Assembly: GCF_020026305.1 (NCBI RefSeq)
Contig: NZ_CP075691.1
Location: forward strand, 7,433,415 to 7,497,414
DNA length: 64,000 nt
DNA from: Streptomyces sp. 135
Lineage (GTDB): Bacteria; Actinomycetota; Actinomycetes; Streptomycetales; Streptomycetaceae
Direction of reading: 5' to 3'
Below the pieces are notes generated by a model. It did no database searches. It was not told the DNA's origin and saw nothing but the letters and a program-made list of their open reading frames with translations. Positions 8,546-17,205 of this stretch are shown one piece after another (the first letter of the stretch is position 1; every line of letters starts with the position of its first letter). Made by a program: the position numbers and the translations under genes.

Positions 8546-8756
8546 TCAGCCCCGGTTCTGTACGTGCTGGTAGCCGAAGCGGCCCTTGATGCGGAGATTG
8601 CCGTGGGTCACCGGATCGTGGTGCGGGGAGGTGACCTTCACGATCTCATTGTCCTGCACGTGCAGGGTGAGGTCGCAGCCGGCTCCGCAGTACGCGCACA
8701 CGGTCGTCGTCCCGGTCTGCGCCGCCTCGTCCCAGGTTCCGGCGGCGCGCATGTCC
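8546..8756 (-). pseudogene. Remnant of formate dehydrogenase iron-sulfur subunit
   Basis: About 70 codons ending at the stop 8546-8548. The remnant keeps the C-terminal region of the NuoG/FdhA-like 2Fe-2S and 4Fe-4S protein that precedes fdhD in many streptomycetes: MRAAGTWDE, CAYCGAGCDL, then GRFGYQHVQNRG. Homology ends abruptly at about 8756, where the usual N-terminal 200 or so residues with the 2Fe-2S and ferredoxin-like clusters should continue. Upstream of that point the frame is unrelated. It is a truncated gene left by a deletion or inversion; the homolog comparison is from memory. Confidence 0.7.
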
Positions 8757-9250
8757 TGGAGGAGCGGTTCGGGATCCGCACCGTGCACTGGGTCGCGGGC
8801 GAGGAGGACGGCTCGCCCGACCACGGCTCGGGCCGCACCGGCACCACCCGCCCCGGACCGGCCCTCACCGTCGCCTCCGTCGTACGGGAGGGCGTCGAGG
8901 TCCGCCTGGCCCACGCCGACGGGCTCGCTCCCGGGCTCCGCGTCCGGATGGGCGGCCGGCCGATCGCGGGGGACGCGCGGCCGCGAGCGGAGGCCGTCGG
9001 CTCCGGCCGGGCCGAGGCGGCCACCGCCGCCCTGCGCTCCACCCTGACGTCGCTGGGCGGCGGCTTCCCTGAGGCGGGCGTGCTCACCGAGGAGCGGACC
9101 TCGCGGCGGTCGTGACCCTCACCAAGGCGGCGCCGACAACCGACTGCCCGGCGCCCGCCCTGACCGCGCACCAGGACTGCGAGGGCGGCCACCTGGCTGT
9201 CATCACCTGGCCCGACGGCACGCGCAGCGACGTCCCCCTGCCACCGCCGG
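8757..9250 (+). pseudogene. C-terminal remnant, possibly of a DUF2264 protein
   Basis: From the breakpoint at about 8757 the plus strand has protein-like sequence with no start codon of its own: ERFGIRTVHW, then ASVVREGVEVRLAHADG, ending with TSRRS at 9115. The homology seems to continue in another frame (DLAAVVTLTKAAP, then TWPDGTRSDVPLPPP to about 9250), which implies a frameshift near 9080-9110. The style resembles the C-terminus of DUF2264 proteins, but that assignment is weak. A minor alternative is an independent small gene at 9112-9351. Confidence 0.45.
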
Positions 9251-9362
9251 AACAGGCGGGTCAGGTATACGAGGCGGGGACAGCGGTCGAAGAGGACCGC
9301 GCAGCGGCCAATTCCGTGCGTCCCCTTCCCAAGCCGCCGCACGGTTCCTAGCGTTCGGGATC

Positions 9363-10697
9363 ATGAAGCCCCCCGTCGCACCCCCCGGCTGGAGTCGCTG
9401 GCTCGTGCCGCCGGCCGCCCTTTCGGTGCACCTCTCCATAGGCCAGGCGTATGCCTGGAGCGTCTTCAAACCGCCCCTCGAATCAGCGCTGCACCTCAGC
9501 GGCACCCAGAGCGCGCTGCCCTTCCAGCTCGGCATCGTCATGCTGGGCCTGTCCGCCGCCTTCGGCGGCACGCTCGTCGAGCGCAACGGCCCGCGCTGGG
9601 CGATGACCGTGGCGCTCGTCTGCTTCTCCTCGGGCTTCCTGATCGCCGCGCTCGGCGCCGCGATCAGCCAGTACTGGCTGATCGTGTTCGGCTACGGCTT
9701 CGTCGGCGGGATCGGCCTGGGCATCGGCTACATCTCGCCCGTCTCCACCCTCATCAAGTGGTTCCCCGACCGCCCGGGCATGGCCACCGGCATCGCGATC
9801 ATGGGCTTTGGTGGCGGCGCGCTCATCGCCTCGCCGTGGTCGGCGCGGATGCTGGACGCCTTCGGCGCGGACACGGACGGCATCGCGCTCGCCTTCCTCG
9901 TGCACGGCCTCACGTACGCCGTCTTCATGGCACTCGGCGTGCTCCTGGTCCGTGTACCGCGTACGGAGGGCGCGCGCGGGCCCGGCGTCCCCGGCGTGCT
10001 CGAAGGACCGCAGGTGTCGGCGCGGCAGGCCGTCCGCACCCCGCAGTTCTGGTGCCTGTGGGTGGTCCTGTGCATGAATGTGACCGCGGGCATCGGCATC
10101 CTGGAGAAGGCCGCCCCGATGATCACGGACTTCTTCGCGGACACCGCGACCCCTGTCTCGGTCTCCGCCGCGGCCGGCTTCGTCGCCCTGCTCTCGGCCG
10201 CCAACATGGCCGGTCGCATCGGCTGGTCCTCGGCCTCCGACCTGATCGGCCGCAAGAACGTGTACCGCGTCTACCTCGGCGTGGGCGCGCTGATGTATCT
10301 GCTCATCGCCCGCTTCGGTGACACCTCGAAACCGCTGTTCATCATCTGCGCGCTGGTCATCCTCTCCTTCTACGGAGGCGGTTTCGCGACCGTCCCCGCC
10401 TATCTGAAGGACCTCTTCGGCACCTACCAGGTGGGCGCCATCCACGGCCGGCTGCTCACCGCCTGGTCCACGGCGGGCGTCCTCGGGCCGCTGATCGTGA
10501 ACCGGGTGGCCGACCACCAGGAGGGGGCGGGCCGACACGGGTCCGGGCTCTACGGCCTCTCCTTCGCCATCATGATCGGACTGCTGCTCGTCGGCTTCGT
10601 GGCCAACGAACTCGTCCGCCCCGTCCACCCCCGCCACCACATCCCCGCCCCGAGGGAGGCCGGCGATGACCACGCCGCCGAGCACACCACCGCGTGA
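9363..10697 (+). CDS. OFA-family MFS transporter (oxalate/formate antiporter type)
   Basis: 444 residues with 12 hydrophobic segments. Family hallmarks are the N-terminal GQAYAWSVFKPPLE, the long GYGFVGGIGLGIGYISPVSTLIKWFPDRPGMATG stretch in two parts, and GRIGWSSASDLIGRKNVY in the second half. It is an inner-membrane exchanger for oxalate, formate or related anions. Its position beside fdhD and a formate dehydrogenase remnant fits a former formate locus. Its 3' end overlaps the small-subunit gene by 32 bases. Confidence 0.88.
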   Translation: MKPPVAPPGWSRWLVPPAALSVHLSIGQAYAWSVFKPPLESALHLSGTQSALPFQLGIVMLGLSAAFGGTLVERNGPRWAMTVALVCFSSGFLIAALGAAISQYWLIVFGYGFVGGIGLGIGYISPVSTLIKWFPDRPGMATGIAIMGFGGGALIASPWSARMLDAFGADTDGIALAFLVHGLTYAVFMALGVLLVRVPRTEGARGPGVPGVLEGPQVSARQAVRTPQFWCLWVVLCMNVTAGIGILEKAAPMITDFFADTATPVSVSAAAGFVALLSAANMAGRIGWSSASDLIGRKNVYRVYLGVGALMYLLIARFGDTSKPLFIICALVILSFYGGGFATVPAYLKDLFGTYQVGAIHGRLLTAWSTAGVLGPLIVNRVADHQEGAGRHGSGLYGLSFAIMIGLLLVGFVANELVRPVHPRHHIPAPREAGDDHAAEHTTA

Positions 10698-10800
10698 CCG
10701 CCGCTCACTCACCGTGTTCGCCTGGCTCTGGGTCGGGGCACCGCTCGGCTACGGACTGTACGAACTCGTACACAAGGTCACCCAGCTCTTCAGAGGGTGA
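10666..10800 (+). CDS. MFS transporter small subunit (44 aa)
   Basis: A short gene that is easily missed. It starts at ATG 10666 inside the end of the OFA transporter gene, with GGGAGG about ten bases upstream. The 44-residue product has one membrane helix with the pattern LTVFAWLWVGAPLGYGLYE, matching the conserved single-span MFS transporter small subunit found next to OFA-type transporters in actinobacteria. It probably stabilises or modulates the transporter in the membrane. The overlapping start implies translational coupling. Confidence 0.8.
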   Translation: MTTPPSTPPRDRRSLTVFAWLWVGAPLGYGLYELVHKVTQLFRG

Positions 10801-10922
10801 CCGGCTCATGAGAAGCATCCAAAGGGGGCGCGCCTTTCCTGTCGCTTTACGTGTCCTGTTACCGGTGAGTCGCTGACCACACTGGAGGGTCCCGCATCTC
10901 CGGCAACAAGGGGGACCCGTAC

Positions 10923-11870
10923 ATGCACGGCTCGCGCATCGCCGCCGTCGGCCACTACCAACCCGCCAAGATCCTCACCAACGAGGATCTGGCGGGCATC
11001 GTGGACACGAGCGACGAGTGGATCCGCTCCCGGGTGGGCATCCGCACCCGACACATCGCGGGTCCCCAGGAGCCGGTCGACGAGCTGGCCGCGCACGCCG
11101 GCGGCAAGGCCCTGGCCGCCGCGGGTCTGACCCCCGACGCGGTCGACCTGGTCCTGGTCGCCACCTCCACGGCCATCGACCGCTCGCCGAACATGGCCGC
11201 CCGCGTGGCGGCCCGGCTCGGCATCCCCTCGCCGGCCGCCATGGACATCAACGTCGTGTGCGCGGGCTTCACGCACGCGCTCGCCACGGCCGACCACACC
11301 CTGCGGGCAGGGGCCGCCACCCGCGCCCTGGTCATCGGCGCGGACAAGATGTCCGAGGTCACCGACTGGACGGACCGCACCACCTGCGTGCTGACCGGTG
11401 ACGGCGCGGGCGCCGCCGTCGTCGAGGCGTGCGGGCCCGGCCAGGAGCCCGGCATCGGCCCCGTGCTGTGGGGCTCGGTACCCGGGATGGGCAACGCCGT
11501 CCGGATCGAGGGCACCCCGCCGCGCTTCGCCCAGGAGGGACAGAGCGTCTACCGCTGGGCGACGACCCAGTTGCCGCCGCTGGCCCGCGCGGCCTGCGAA
11601 CGCGCCGGGCTCACCCCCGCCGACCTCGCAGGAGTCGTCCTGCACCAGGCCAACCTCCGTATCATCGAGCCGCTCGCCGAGCGCATCGGCGCGGTGAACG
11701 CCGTCGTCGCCCGCGATGTCGTCGACTCCGGGAACACCTCGGCGGGCTCCATCCCGATGGCGCTGTCCAAGCTGGTGGAGCGCGGGGAGCTGCGCTCCGG
11801 CGACCCGGTCCTGCTGTTCGGCTTCGGCGGCAACCTCTCGTACGCGGGCCAGGTCGTCCGCTGCCCGTGA
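10923..11870 (+). CDS. Beta-ketoacyl-ACP synthase III-family protein
   Basis: 315 residues in the FabH fold with the full catalytic triad visible: Cys113 (VVCAGF), His241 (LHQANLRI) and Asn271 (DSGNTSAGS). It should condense an acyl-CoA starter with malonyl-ACP or transfer acyl groups. It stands alone, with no ACP, KAS II or other polyketide gene nearby, so a primary fatty-acid role or a tailoring acyltransferase role cannot be separated. ATG 10923 follows a GGGGGACC stretch. Confidence 0.88.
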   Translation: MHGSRIAAVGHYQPAKILTNEDLAGIVDTSDEWIRSRVGIRTRHIAGPQEPVDELAAHAGGKALAAAGLTPDAVDLVLVATSTAIDRSPNMAARVAARLGIPSPAAMDINVVCAGFTHALATADHTLRAGAATRALVIGADKMSEVTDWTDRTTCVLTGDGAGAAVVEACGPGQEPGIGPVLWGSVPGMGNAVRIEGTPPRFAQEGQSVYRWATTQLPPLARAACERAGLTPADLAGVVLHQANLRIIEPLAERIGAVNAVVARDVVDSGNTSAGSIPMALSKLVERGELRSGDPVLLFGFGGNLSYAGQVVRCP

Positions 11871-12007
11871 ACGGGCCACGCCCCGCCGTGTGACCGGCTC
11901 GCGCCCCGGGCCGCTCGGCCGACCTGAGGCCCGCCCAGGGCGCGTTCGTGCACGAGCCGACCGAGGAGGAGGCGGACCAACGACGGGGCTCGCCGCGGGC
12001 CAGGGGC

Positions 12008-12433
12008 TCACTTGCTCCTGGGAGCCAGCACCGCCTGCGTCTGCGTGGTCTGTCCCGCGAGGCGCCCCTGATCGTCGTACACCTCGGTCTGTACGACGAT
12101 GAAGGAGCCGCCGACGTGCAGCGGGCGGGCCACGGCGCGGGCCGTCCCGGAGCGCACGGCCCGCAGGAAGTTGGTCTTGGACTCGATCGTCGAGGTGGCC
12201 TCGCCCTCGGGCAGATTGAGGTACGCGCACACCGCGCCGACCGTGTCCGCGAGGGTCATCAGCGCCCCGCCGTGCAGCACGCCGCCCGCCGTGCACAGCT
12301 GGGAGGACCACGGCAGGGTGCCCTCCACGCGCTCGGGTCCCGCCTCGTCGAAGGCGATGCCGAGATGGGCGGCGAAGGGGACGGCGGAAAGCAGTTGGGC
12401 CCGGAGATCGTTCTGGGGCAAGGTGTCCGACAT
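12008..12433 (-). CDS. PaaI-type hotdog thioesterase
   Basis: 141 residues from ATG 12433, preceded by GGAAGG. It shows the hotdog thioesterase core of the PaaI family: LHGGALMTLADTVGAVCA, followed by IESKTNFLRAVRSGTARAVARPLHVG. It hydrolyses aryl- or acyl-CoA thioesters in the cytosol; the substrate is not deducible. It is divergent from a GNAT gene across about 127 bases. Confidence 0.88.
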   Translation of the reverse strand: MSDTLPQNDLRAQLLSAVPFAAHLGIAFDEAGPERVEGTLPWSSQLCTAGGVLHGGALMTLADTVGAVCAYLNLPEGEATSTIESKTNFLRAVRSGTARAVARPLHVGGSFIVVQTEVYDDQGRLAGQTTQTQAVLAPRSK

Positions 12434-12560
12434 GGGGTGACCTTCCACTGGGGGGCGTGGCGACCACCATCGTGCGGCACGGCCCCCCAGGGCGTCGATT
12501 ACCCCGGAGGTAAGCCACCACGGCACCGCCACGGCACGACAGCGACACCGGGAGAAGCAC

Positions 12561-13154
12561 ATGAATACGGAGCACCGCGTACGCCCCGCGACCGAGGAGG
12601 ACGTGCCGACGGCCGTGGACACCCTCGCCCGGGCCTTCGCCGACTACCCCTTCACGCGGTACGTCGTCGCGGCCGACGGCCACGAGGAGCGGATACGCGG
12701 CTTCCAGGAACTCTTCCTCACCCGTGTCGGCATGGTCTACGGACGCGTCTGGGTCGCGGACGCCGGACGTGCCGTAGCCGTCTGGACCACGCCGGACCAG
12801 GACCCGGGGCCCGGCTTCGCCGAGGTCGGCCCGCGGATCGGGGAACTCGCCGGGGACCGCGCCCCCTGGTTCGAGTCGGCCGAGCGCGCCCTGGAGGCAC
12901 ACCGTCCCGATCGCCCGGTGTGGTTCCTCGCCACGGTCGGGGTCGACCCGGCGGCGCAGGGCCAGGGGCTCGGCAGCGCGGTGCTCCGGCCCGGCCTGGA
13001 GGCCGCCGACCGCGCGGGGTGCCCGGCGTTCCTGGAGACGTCGAGCGAGCGCAACGTCGCGTTCTACGAGCGGCTCGGCTTCGCCGTCACGGCGGAGGTC
13101 GCGCTGCCGGACGACGGCCCGCGCACGTGGTGCATGCTGCGCGAGCCCGCGTAG
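12561..13154 (+). CDS. GNAT-family N-acetyltransferase
   Basis: 197 residues. The acetyl-CoA binding motif is clear (VGVDPAAQGQGLGSAVLRPGLEAAD), as is the C-terminal motif B region LETSSERNVAFYERLGF. The substrate is unknown. The ribosome site GGGAGAAG lies just ahead of ATG 12561. It is divergent from the PaaI-like thioesterase; no operon partner is seen. Confidence 0.88.
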   Translation: MNTEHRVRPATEEDVPTAVDTLARAFADYPFTRYVVAADGHEERIRGFQELFLTRVGMVYGRVWVADAGRAVAVWTTPDQDPGPGFAEVGPRIGELAGDRAPWFESAERALEAHRPDRPVWFLATVGVDPAAQGQGLGSAVLRPGLEAADRAGCPAFLETSSERNVAFYERLGFAVTAEVALPDDGPRTWCMLREPA

Positions 13155-13197
13155 CCGCGCGCCGCCCGTCCCCCTTGGTCCGGAGGGTGGAGCGGCC

Positions 13198-13219
13198 TTT
13201 GTCCTGTGACTGGAGAAAG
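13198..13219 (+). promoter_or_regulatory. Candidate ROK operator, copy 1
   Basis: The motif TTTGTCCnGTGAC followed by GGnnAAAG lies about 100 bases ahead of the ROK regulator. An almost identical copy (19 of 22 positions) lies at 20626-20647 ahead of the secreted sugar dehydrogenase. Shared TTTCCGC and GCTAC segments follow in both. This looks like a common operator/promoter. Confidence 0.55.
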
Positions 13220-13318
13220 TCGGGGGCATTTTCCGCGCAACTTCTTCCCACTCCCGGCACGCGCTGCTACGTTCCCCTCGAAAGCTCGGAGGAAGCCCGA
13301 TGAGGCGGGGAGGGGCGC

Positions 13319-14509
13319 GTGAGACGTATGACGGCTCGACCCGCCAACGCGCACCAGGCGCGACTGCTGCGGCTGTTGCGCGACGGCGGGCCCAACTCCC
13401 GCGCCCAGCTGGGTGACCAGGTCGACCTCTCGCGGTCCAAACTGGCCGTCGAGGTGGACCGGCTCCTGGAGACCGGGCTCGTGGTCGCCGACGGACTCGC
13501 CGCCTCGCGCGGCGGCCGCCGCTCGCACAACATCCGCCTGGCACCGGCGCTGCGCTTCCTCGGCGTGGACATCGGCGCGACCTCGGTCGACGTCGCGGTG
13601 ACCAACGCCGAGCTGGAGGTCCTCGGCCACATCAACCAGCCCATGGACGTACGCGAGGGTCCGGTCGCGGTCTTCGAGCAAGTCCTCGCCATGGCCGCCA
13701 AGTTGAAGGCCTCCGGGCTCGCGGAGGGGTTCGACGGCGCGGGCATCGGCGTCCCCGGGCCCGTCCGCTTCCCCGAAGGCGTCCCGGTCGCCCCGCCGAT
13801 CATGCCGGGGTGGGACGGCTTTCCCGTCAGGGAGGCCCTCAGCCAGGAGCTGGGCTGCCCGGTCATGGTCGACAACGACGTGAACCTCATGGCGATGGGG
13901 GAGCAGCACGCGGGCGTCGCACGCTCCGTCGGCGACTTCCTCTGCGTCAAGATCGGCACCGGCATCGGCTGCGGCATCGTCGTCGGCGGCGAGGTCCACC
14001 GCGGTACGACGGGCAGCGCCGGCGACATCGGCCACATCCAGGCGGAGCCGGACGGACGCCCCTGCGCCTGCGGCAACAGGGGCTGCCTGGAGGCCTACTT
14101 CAGCGGTGCGGCGCTCGCCCGCGACGCCGAGGAGGCGGCCACCCAGGGGCGTTCTGCGGAGCTCGCCGCGCGGCTCGACGAGGCGGGGCGCCTGAGCGCA
14201 GTCGACGTCGCGGCGGCCGCCGCCGCGGGCGACGCCGCCGCGCTCGACCTCATCCGCGAGGGCGGCAACCGCACCGGCCAGGTCCTCGCCGCCCTCGTCA
14301 GCTTCTTCAACCCCGGCCTCGTGGTGATCGGCGGCGGTGTGACCGGGCTCGGCCACACCCTGCTCGCCGCGATCCGCACCCAGGTCTACCGCCAGTCCCT
14401 GCCGCTGGCGACCGGCAACCTTCCCATCGTGCTCGGCGAACTCGGCCCCACCGCCGGAGTCATCGGCGGCGCCCGGCTCATCAGCGACCACCTGTTCTCG
14501 CCGGCCTGA
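13319..14509 (+). CDS. ROK-family transcriptional regulator
   Basis: 396 residues of the NagC/XylR type. It has an N-terminal winged helix (GPNSRAQLGDQVDLSRSKL), then a sugar-kinase-like ROK domain with GIGVPGPVRFPEG, VMVDNDVNLMAMGEQ and the zinc motif C-x-C-G-x-x-G-C-L-E (CACGNRGCLEAYFSG). It senses a sugar and controls the downstream importer and catabolic genes. GTG 13319 has GGAGG about six bases upstream; ATG 13328 is an in-frame alternative. Its own promoter carries the motif also found upstream of the secreted sugar dehydrogenase. Confidence 0.93.
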   Translation: MRRMTARPANAHQARLLRLLRDGGPNSRAQLGDQVDLSRSKLAVEVDRLLETGLVVADGLAASRGGRRSHNIRLAPALRFLGVDIGATSVDVAVTNAELEVLGHINQPMDVREGPVAVFEQVLAMAAKLKASGLAEGFDGAGIGVPGPVRFPEGVPVAPPIMPGWDGFPVREALSQELGCPVMVDNDVNLMAMGEQHAGVARSVGDFLCVKIGTGIGCGIVVGGEVHRGTTGSAGDIGHIQAEPDGRPCACGNRGCLEAYFSGAALARDAEEAATQGRSAELAARLDEAGRLSAVDVAAAAAAGDAAALDLIREGGNRTGQVLAALVSFFNPGLVVIGGGVTGLGHTLLAAIRTQVYRQSLPLATGNLPIVLGELGPTAGVIGGARLISDHLFSPA

Positions 14510-14511
14510 CC

Positions 14512-14640
14512 GGCACGTACAGCACCTCACCCAGCACCGCACCCCGCACCTCACCCAGCACCGCACCCAGCACAGCGCACTGCTCTGCTCTGCCTGCTCT
14601 GCCCTGCCCTGCCCTGAGACCGGCACGTACGCACTCGCCT
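14512..14640. repeat. Low-complexity tandem repeats between ROK and ABC genes
   Basis: The gap contains repeats of CACCTCACCCAGCACCGCAC (14523-14575), then iterated CTGCTCTGCC-like pentamers (14580-14620). No coding potential or terminator stem is clear. It looks like slippage-derived simple sequence, one of several in this window. Confidence 0.6.
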
Positions 14641-14652
14641 GGGGGAACCGTC

Positions 14653-16170
14653 ATGGCACCAGAACCACCGCTGCTCACCATGTCCGGCATCACCAAGTCG
14701 TTCCCCGGCGTCCGTGCCCTCGACGGCGTCGACCTCCAGGTCCAGGCCGGGGAAGTGCACTGCCTCCTCGGCCAGAACGGCGCCGGGAAGTCCACGCTCA
14801 TCAAGGTCCTCGCCGGCGCCCACCAGCCCGACGGCGGCGAGATCCGCTGGCGCGGCGAGCGCACCGCCCTGCGCTCGCCCATCACGGCCATGCGGCTGGG
14901 CATCGCCACCATCTACCAGGAACTCGACCTGGTGGAGGGCCTGTCCGTCGCCGAGAACGTCCACCTCGGGCACGAGCCGACCGCCGCCGGGTTCGTGGTG
15001 CGCGGCCGGGAGGCCAAGGCGTCGACGGCCGCCCTGCTCAAGCGACTTGGGCACGCCGAGATAGATCCGGGGCGGCTCGTCGGCGAACTCTCCGCCGCGC
15101 AGCGGCAGATCGTCTCGATGGCCCGCGCGCTCTCCCACGAGGTGCGTCTCATCGTCATGGACGAGCCGTCCGCGGCCCTCGACCCCGACGAGGTCGACAA
15201 CCTCTTCCGCATCGTCGGCGACCTCACCGGGGACGGCGTCGCCGTCGTCTACATCTCGCACCGCCTCGAGGAGATCCGCCGCATCGGCGACCGCGTCACC
15301 GTCCTCAAGGACGGGCGTGCCGTCGCGGGCGGCCTGCCCGCGAAGTCCACGCCTACCAAGGACGTCGTGGCGCTCATGACCGGACGCAACGTCGAATACG
15401 TCTTCCCCGACCGCCCCACGCAACGGCCGGCGGGCCAGCCGGTGTTGACGACCCGCGGCCTCACCCGGCACGGCGAGTTCGCACCCCTCGACCTCGACCT
15501 GCGCCCCGGCGAGATCGTCGGCCTCGCCGGACTCGTCGGCTCCGGACGCTCCGAGATCCTGGAGACGATCTACGGCGCCCGCAAGCCGAGCGCCGGCCAC
15601 GTGAGCGTCGACGGACGGCCGCTGCGGCCCGGCAGCGTCCGCGCCGCCGTCCGCGCGGGCCTCGGCCTCGCCCCCGAGGAGCGCAAGGCACAGGCCCTGC
15701 TCATGCTGGAGTCCGTCACCCGCAACGTATCGGTCTCCTCCATGTCCCGCTTCTCGCGCGGCGGCTGGCTCGACCGGGGCGCCGAGCGGGAGGCCGCCCG
15801 CGCCGCCACCCGCGAGCTGTCGCTCCGCCCCGACCAGCCGTCCGCCCCCGTGCGCACCCTCTCCGGCGGCAACCAACAGAAGGCGGTCCTCGCCCGCTGG
15901 CTGCTGCGCGGCTGCCGCGTCCTGCTGCTCGACGAGCCGACCCGCGGTGTGGACGTCGGTGCCCGCGCCGAGCTGTACGCGGTGATCCGCCGCCTCGCCG
16001 ACGAAGGCCTCGCCGTGCTCCTCGTCTCCAGCGAGGTGCCCGAGGTGCTCGGCCTCGCCGACCGCGTCCTGGTGCTCCGCGAAGGCCGCGTCGTCCACAC
16101 CGCGCCCGCCCGTGACCTCGACGAACACCGCGTACTCGACCTCGTCCTCGAAGGGAGCCCGGCGTCATGA
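14653..16170 (+). CDS. Sugar ABC transporter ATP-binding protein (RbsA/MglA type)
   Basis: 505 residues with two fused nucleotide-binding domains, as in the ribose/galactose (CUT2) class. The first half has Walker A GQNGAGKST (residues 40-48), signature LSAAQRQIV and Walker B LIVMDEPS. The second half has the degenerate GLVGSGRSE loop, an intact LSGGNQQK signature and VLLLDEPTRGVDVGA. It powers uptake with the permease whose ATG overlaps its stop (ATGA). The start at ATG 14653 follows GGGGGAACC. Confidence 0.95.
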   Translation: MAPEPPLLTMSGITKSFPGVRALDGVDLQVQAGEVHCLLGQNGAGKSTLIKVLAGAHQPDGGEIRWRGERTALRSPITAMRLGIATIYQELDLVEGLSVAENVHLGHEPTAAGFVVRGREAKASTAALLKRLGHAEIDPGRLVGELSAAQRQIVSMARALSHEVRLIVMDEPSAALDPDEVDNLFRIVGDLTGDGVAVVYISHRLEEIRRIGDRVTVLKDGRAVAGGLPAKSTPTKDVVALMTGRNVEYVFPDRPTQRPAGQPVLTTRGLTRHGEFAPLDLDLRPGEIVGLAGLVGSGRSEILETIYGARKPSAGHVSVDGRPLRPGSVRAAVRAGLGLAPEERKAQALLMLESVTRNVSVSSMSRFSRGGWLDRGAEREAARAATRELSLRPDQPSAPVRTLSGGNQQKAVLARWLLRGCRVLLLDEPTRGVDVGARAELYAVIRRLADEGLAVLLVSSEVPEVLGLADRVLVLREGRVVHTAPARDLDEHRVLDLVLEGSPAS

Positions 16171-17189
16171 CCCAGCCCGCCCCGGCGGCCGAGGCCGCCG
16201 ACCGCAAGCCCGCACCGGCCGACGACGGCGGCAGCCCGTGGCGCGCCACGCTCGCCCGCGCCGACGTGCGCACCCTGTCACTGCTCGGCGTGCTCGCCGC
16301 GCTGATCGTGATCGGCGGCATCACCCAGCCCGACTCCTTCCTGGACGGCGACAACGTCCAGCTGATCCTCACCCAGGCGTCCGTCATCGGCGTCGTCACC
16401 GTCGGCATGACCTTCGTGATCATCTCCGGCGGCATCGACCTGTCGGTCGGCGCGATCGTCGCGCTGGCCTCGGTCTGGGCGACGACCGTCGCCACCCAGG
16501 AGTACGGCTTCGCGGGCATCCTCTTCACCGCCGTCGTCGTCGGCATGGGATGCGGCCTGGTCAACGGCCTGCTCATCGCGTACGGCGGCATGGTGCCGTT
16601 CATCGCCACCCTCGCCATGCTGGCGGCGGGCCGCGGACTCGCCCTCCAGATCACCGACGGCAAGACCCAGATGGTCACCGTGGACGGGGTGCTGAAGCTC
16701 GGCGAGCGCGACTCCTACGTCCTCGGCATCCCACCGCTCGTCCTGGTCTTCGCCGCCGTCACCGTCGTCGGCTGGCTGCTGCTCAACCGCACCACGTTCG
16801 GCCGCCGCTCCGTCGCGGTCGGCGGCAACGCGGAAGCGGCGCGCCTCGCCGGCATCGACGTACGCAGGCAGCGGCTGTATCTGTACCTGCTCTCGGGGCT
16901 GTGCTGCGGCATCGCGGCGTTCCTGCTGATCATCCTCTCCGGTTCGGGACAGAACACCAACGGCAATCTGTACGAACTCGACGCCATCGCCGCGGCGATC
17001 ATCGGCGGCACCCTGCTCAGCGGTGGCCGCGGCACCATCACCGGCTCCGTGCTCGGTGTGCTGATCTTCACCACGATCACCAACATCTTCGCGCTCAACA
17101 ACCTGGAGACCGCGACCCAGCAGATCGCCAAGGGCGCGATCATCGTCGCCGCGGTCCTCGTCCAACGACGCACGGCCAACACTTCCTGA
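16167..17189 (+). CDS. Sugar ABC transporter permease (RbsC type)
   Basis: 340 residues with about nine to ten membrane spans. It carries the CUT2 permease hallmark GMTFVIISGGIDLSVGAIVAL near residue 85 and GGNAEAARLAGI in the cytoplasmic loop that meets the ATPase. The N-terminal 30 residues are a charged cytoplasmic tail. It overlaps the ATPase gene by four bases and precedes the binding-protein gene by 16 bases. Confidence 0.95.
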   Translation: MTQPAPAAEAADRKPAPADDGGSPWRATLARADVRTLSLLGVLAALIVIGGITQPDSFLDGDNVQLILTQASVIGVVTVGMTFVIISGGIDLSVGAIVALASVWATTVATQEYGFAGILFTAVVVGMGCGLVNGLLIAYGGMVPFIATLAMLAAGRGLALQITDGKTQMVTVDGVLKLGERDSYVLGIPPLVLVFAAVTVVGWLLLNRTTFGRRSVAVGGNAEAARLAGIDVRRQRLYLYLLSGLCCGIAAFLLIILSGSGQNTNGNLYELDAIAAAIIGGTLLSGGRGTITGSVLGVLIFTTITNIFALNNLETATQQIAKGAIIVAAVLVQRRTANTS

Positions 17190-17205
17190 GCTGAGGGGTT
17201 CACCC

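Noticed and set aside
9112..9351. Independent small gene after the remnant
   Set aside because: Its first part reads on from the upstream remnant once a frame break is allowed, and no ribosome site precedes the GTG; treated as part of the pseudogene.
13300..13413. ATG with good GGAGG just before the ROK gene giving a 37-codon frame
   Set aside because: It overlaps the ROK coding start in another frame and the product has no structure; the GTG at 13319 has its own ribosome site.
10806..13544. Very long minus-strand open frame (over 900 codons)
   Set aside because: It runs antisense through KAS III, the thioesterase promoter, GNAT and the ROK gene, is Arg/Gly/Pro-rich and has no recognisable domain; such shadows are expected at this GC content.
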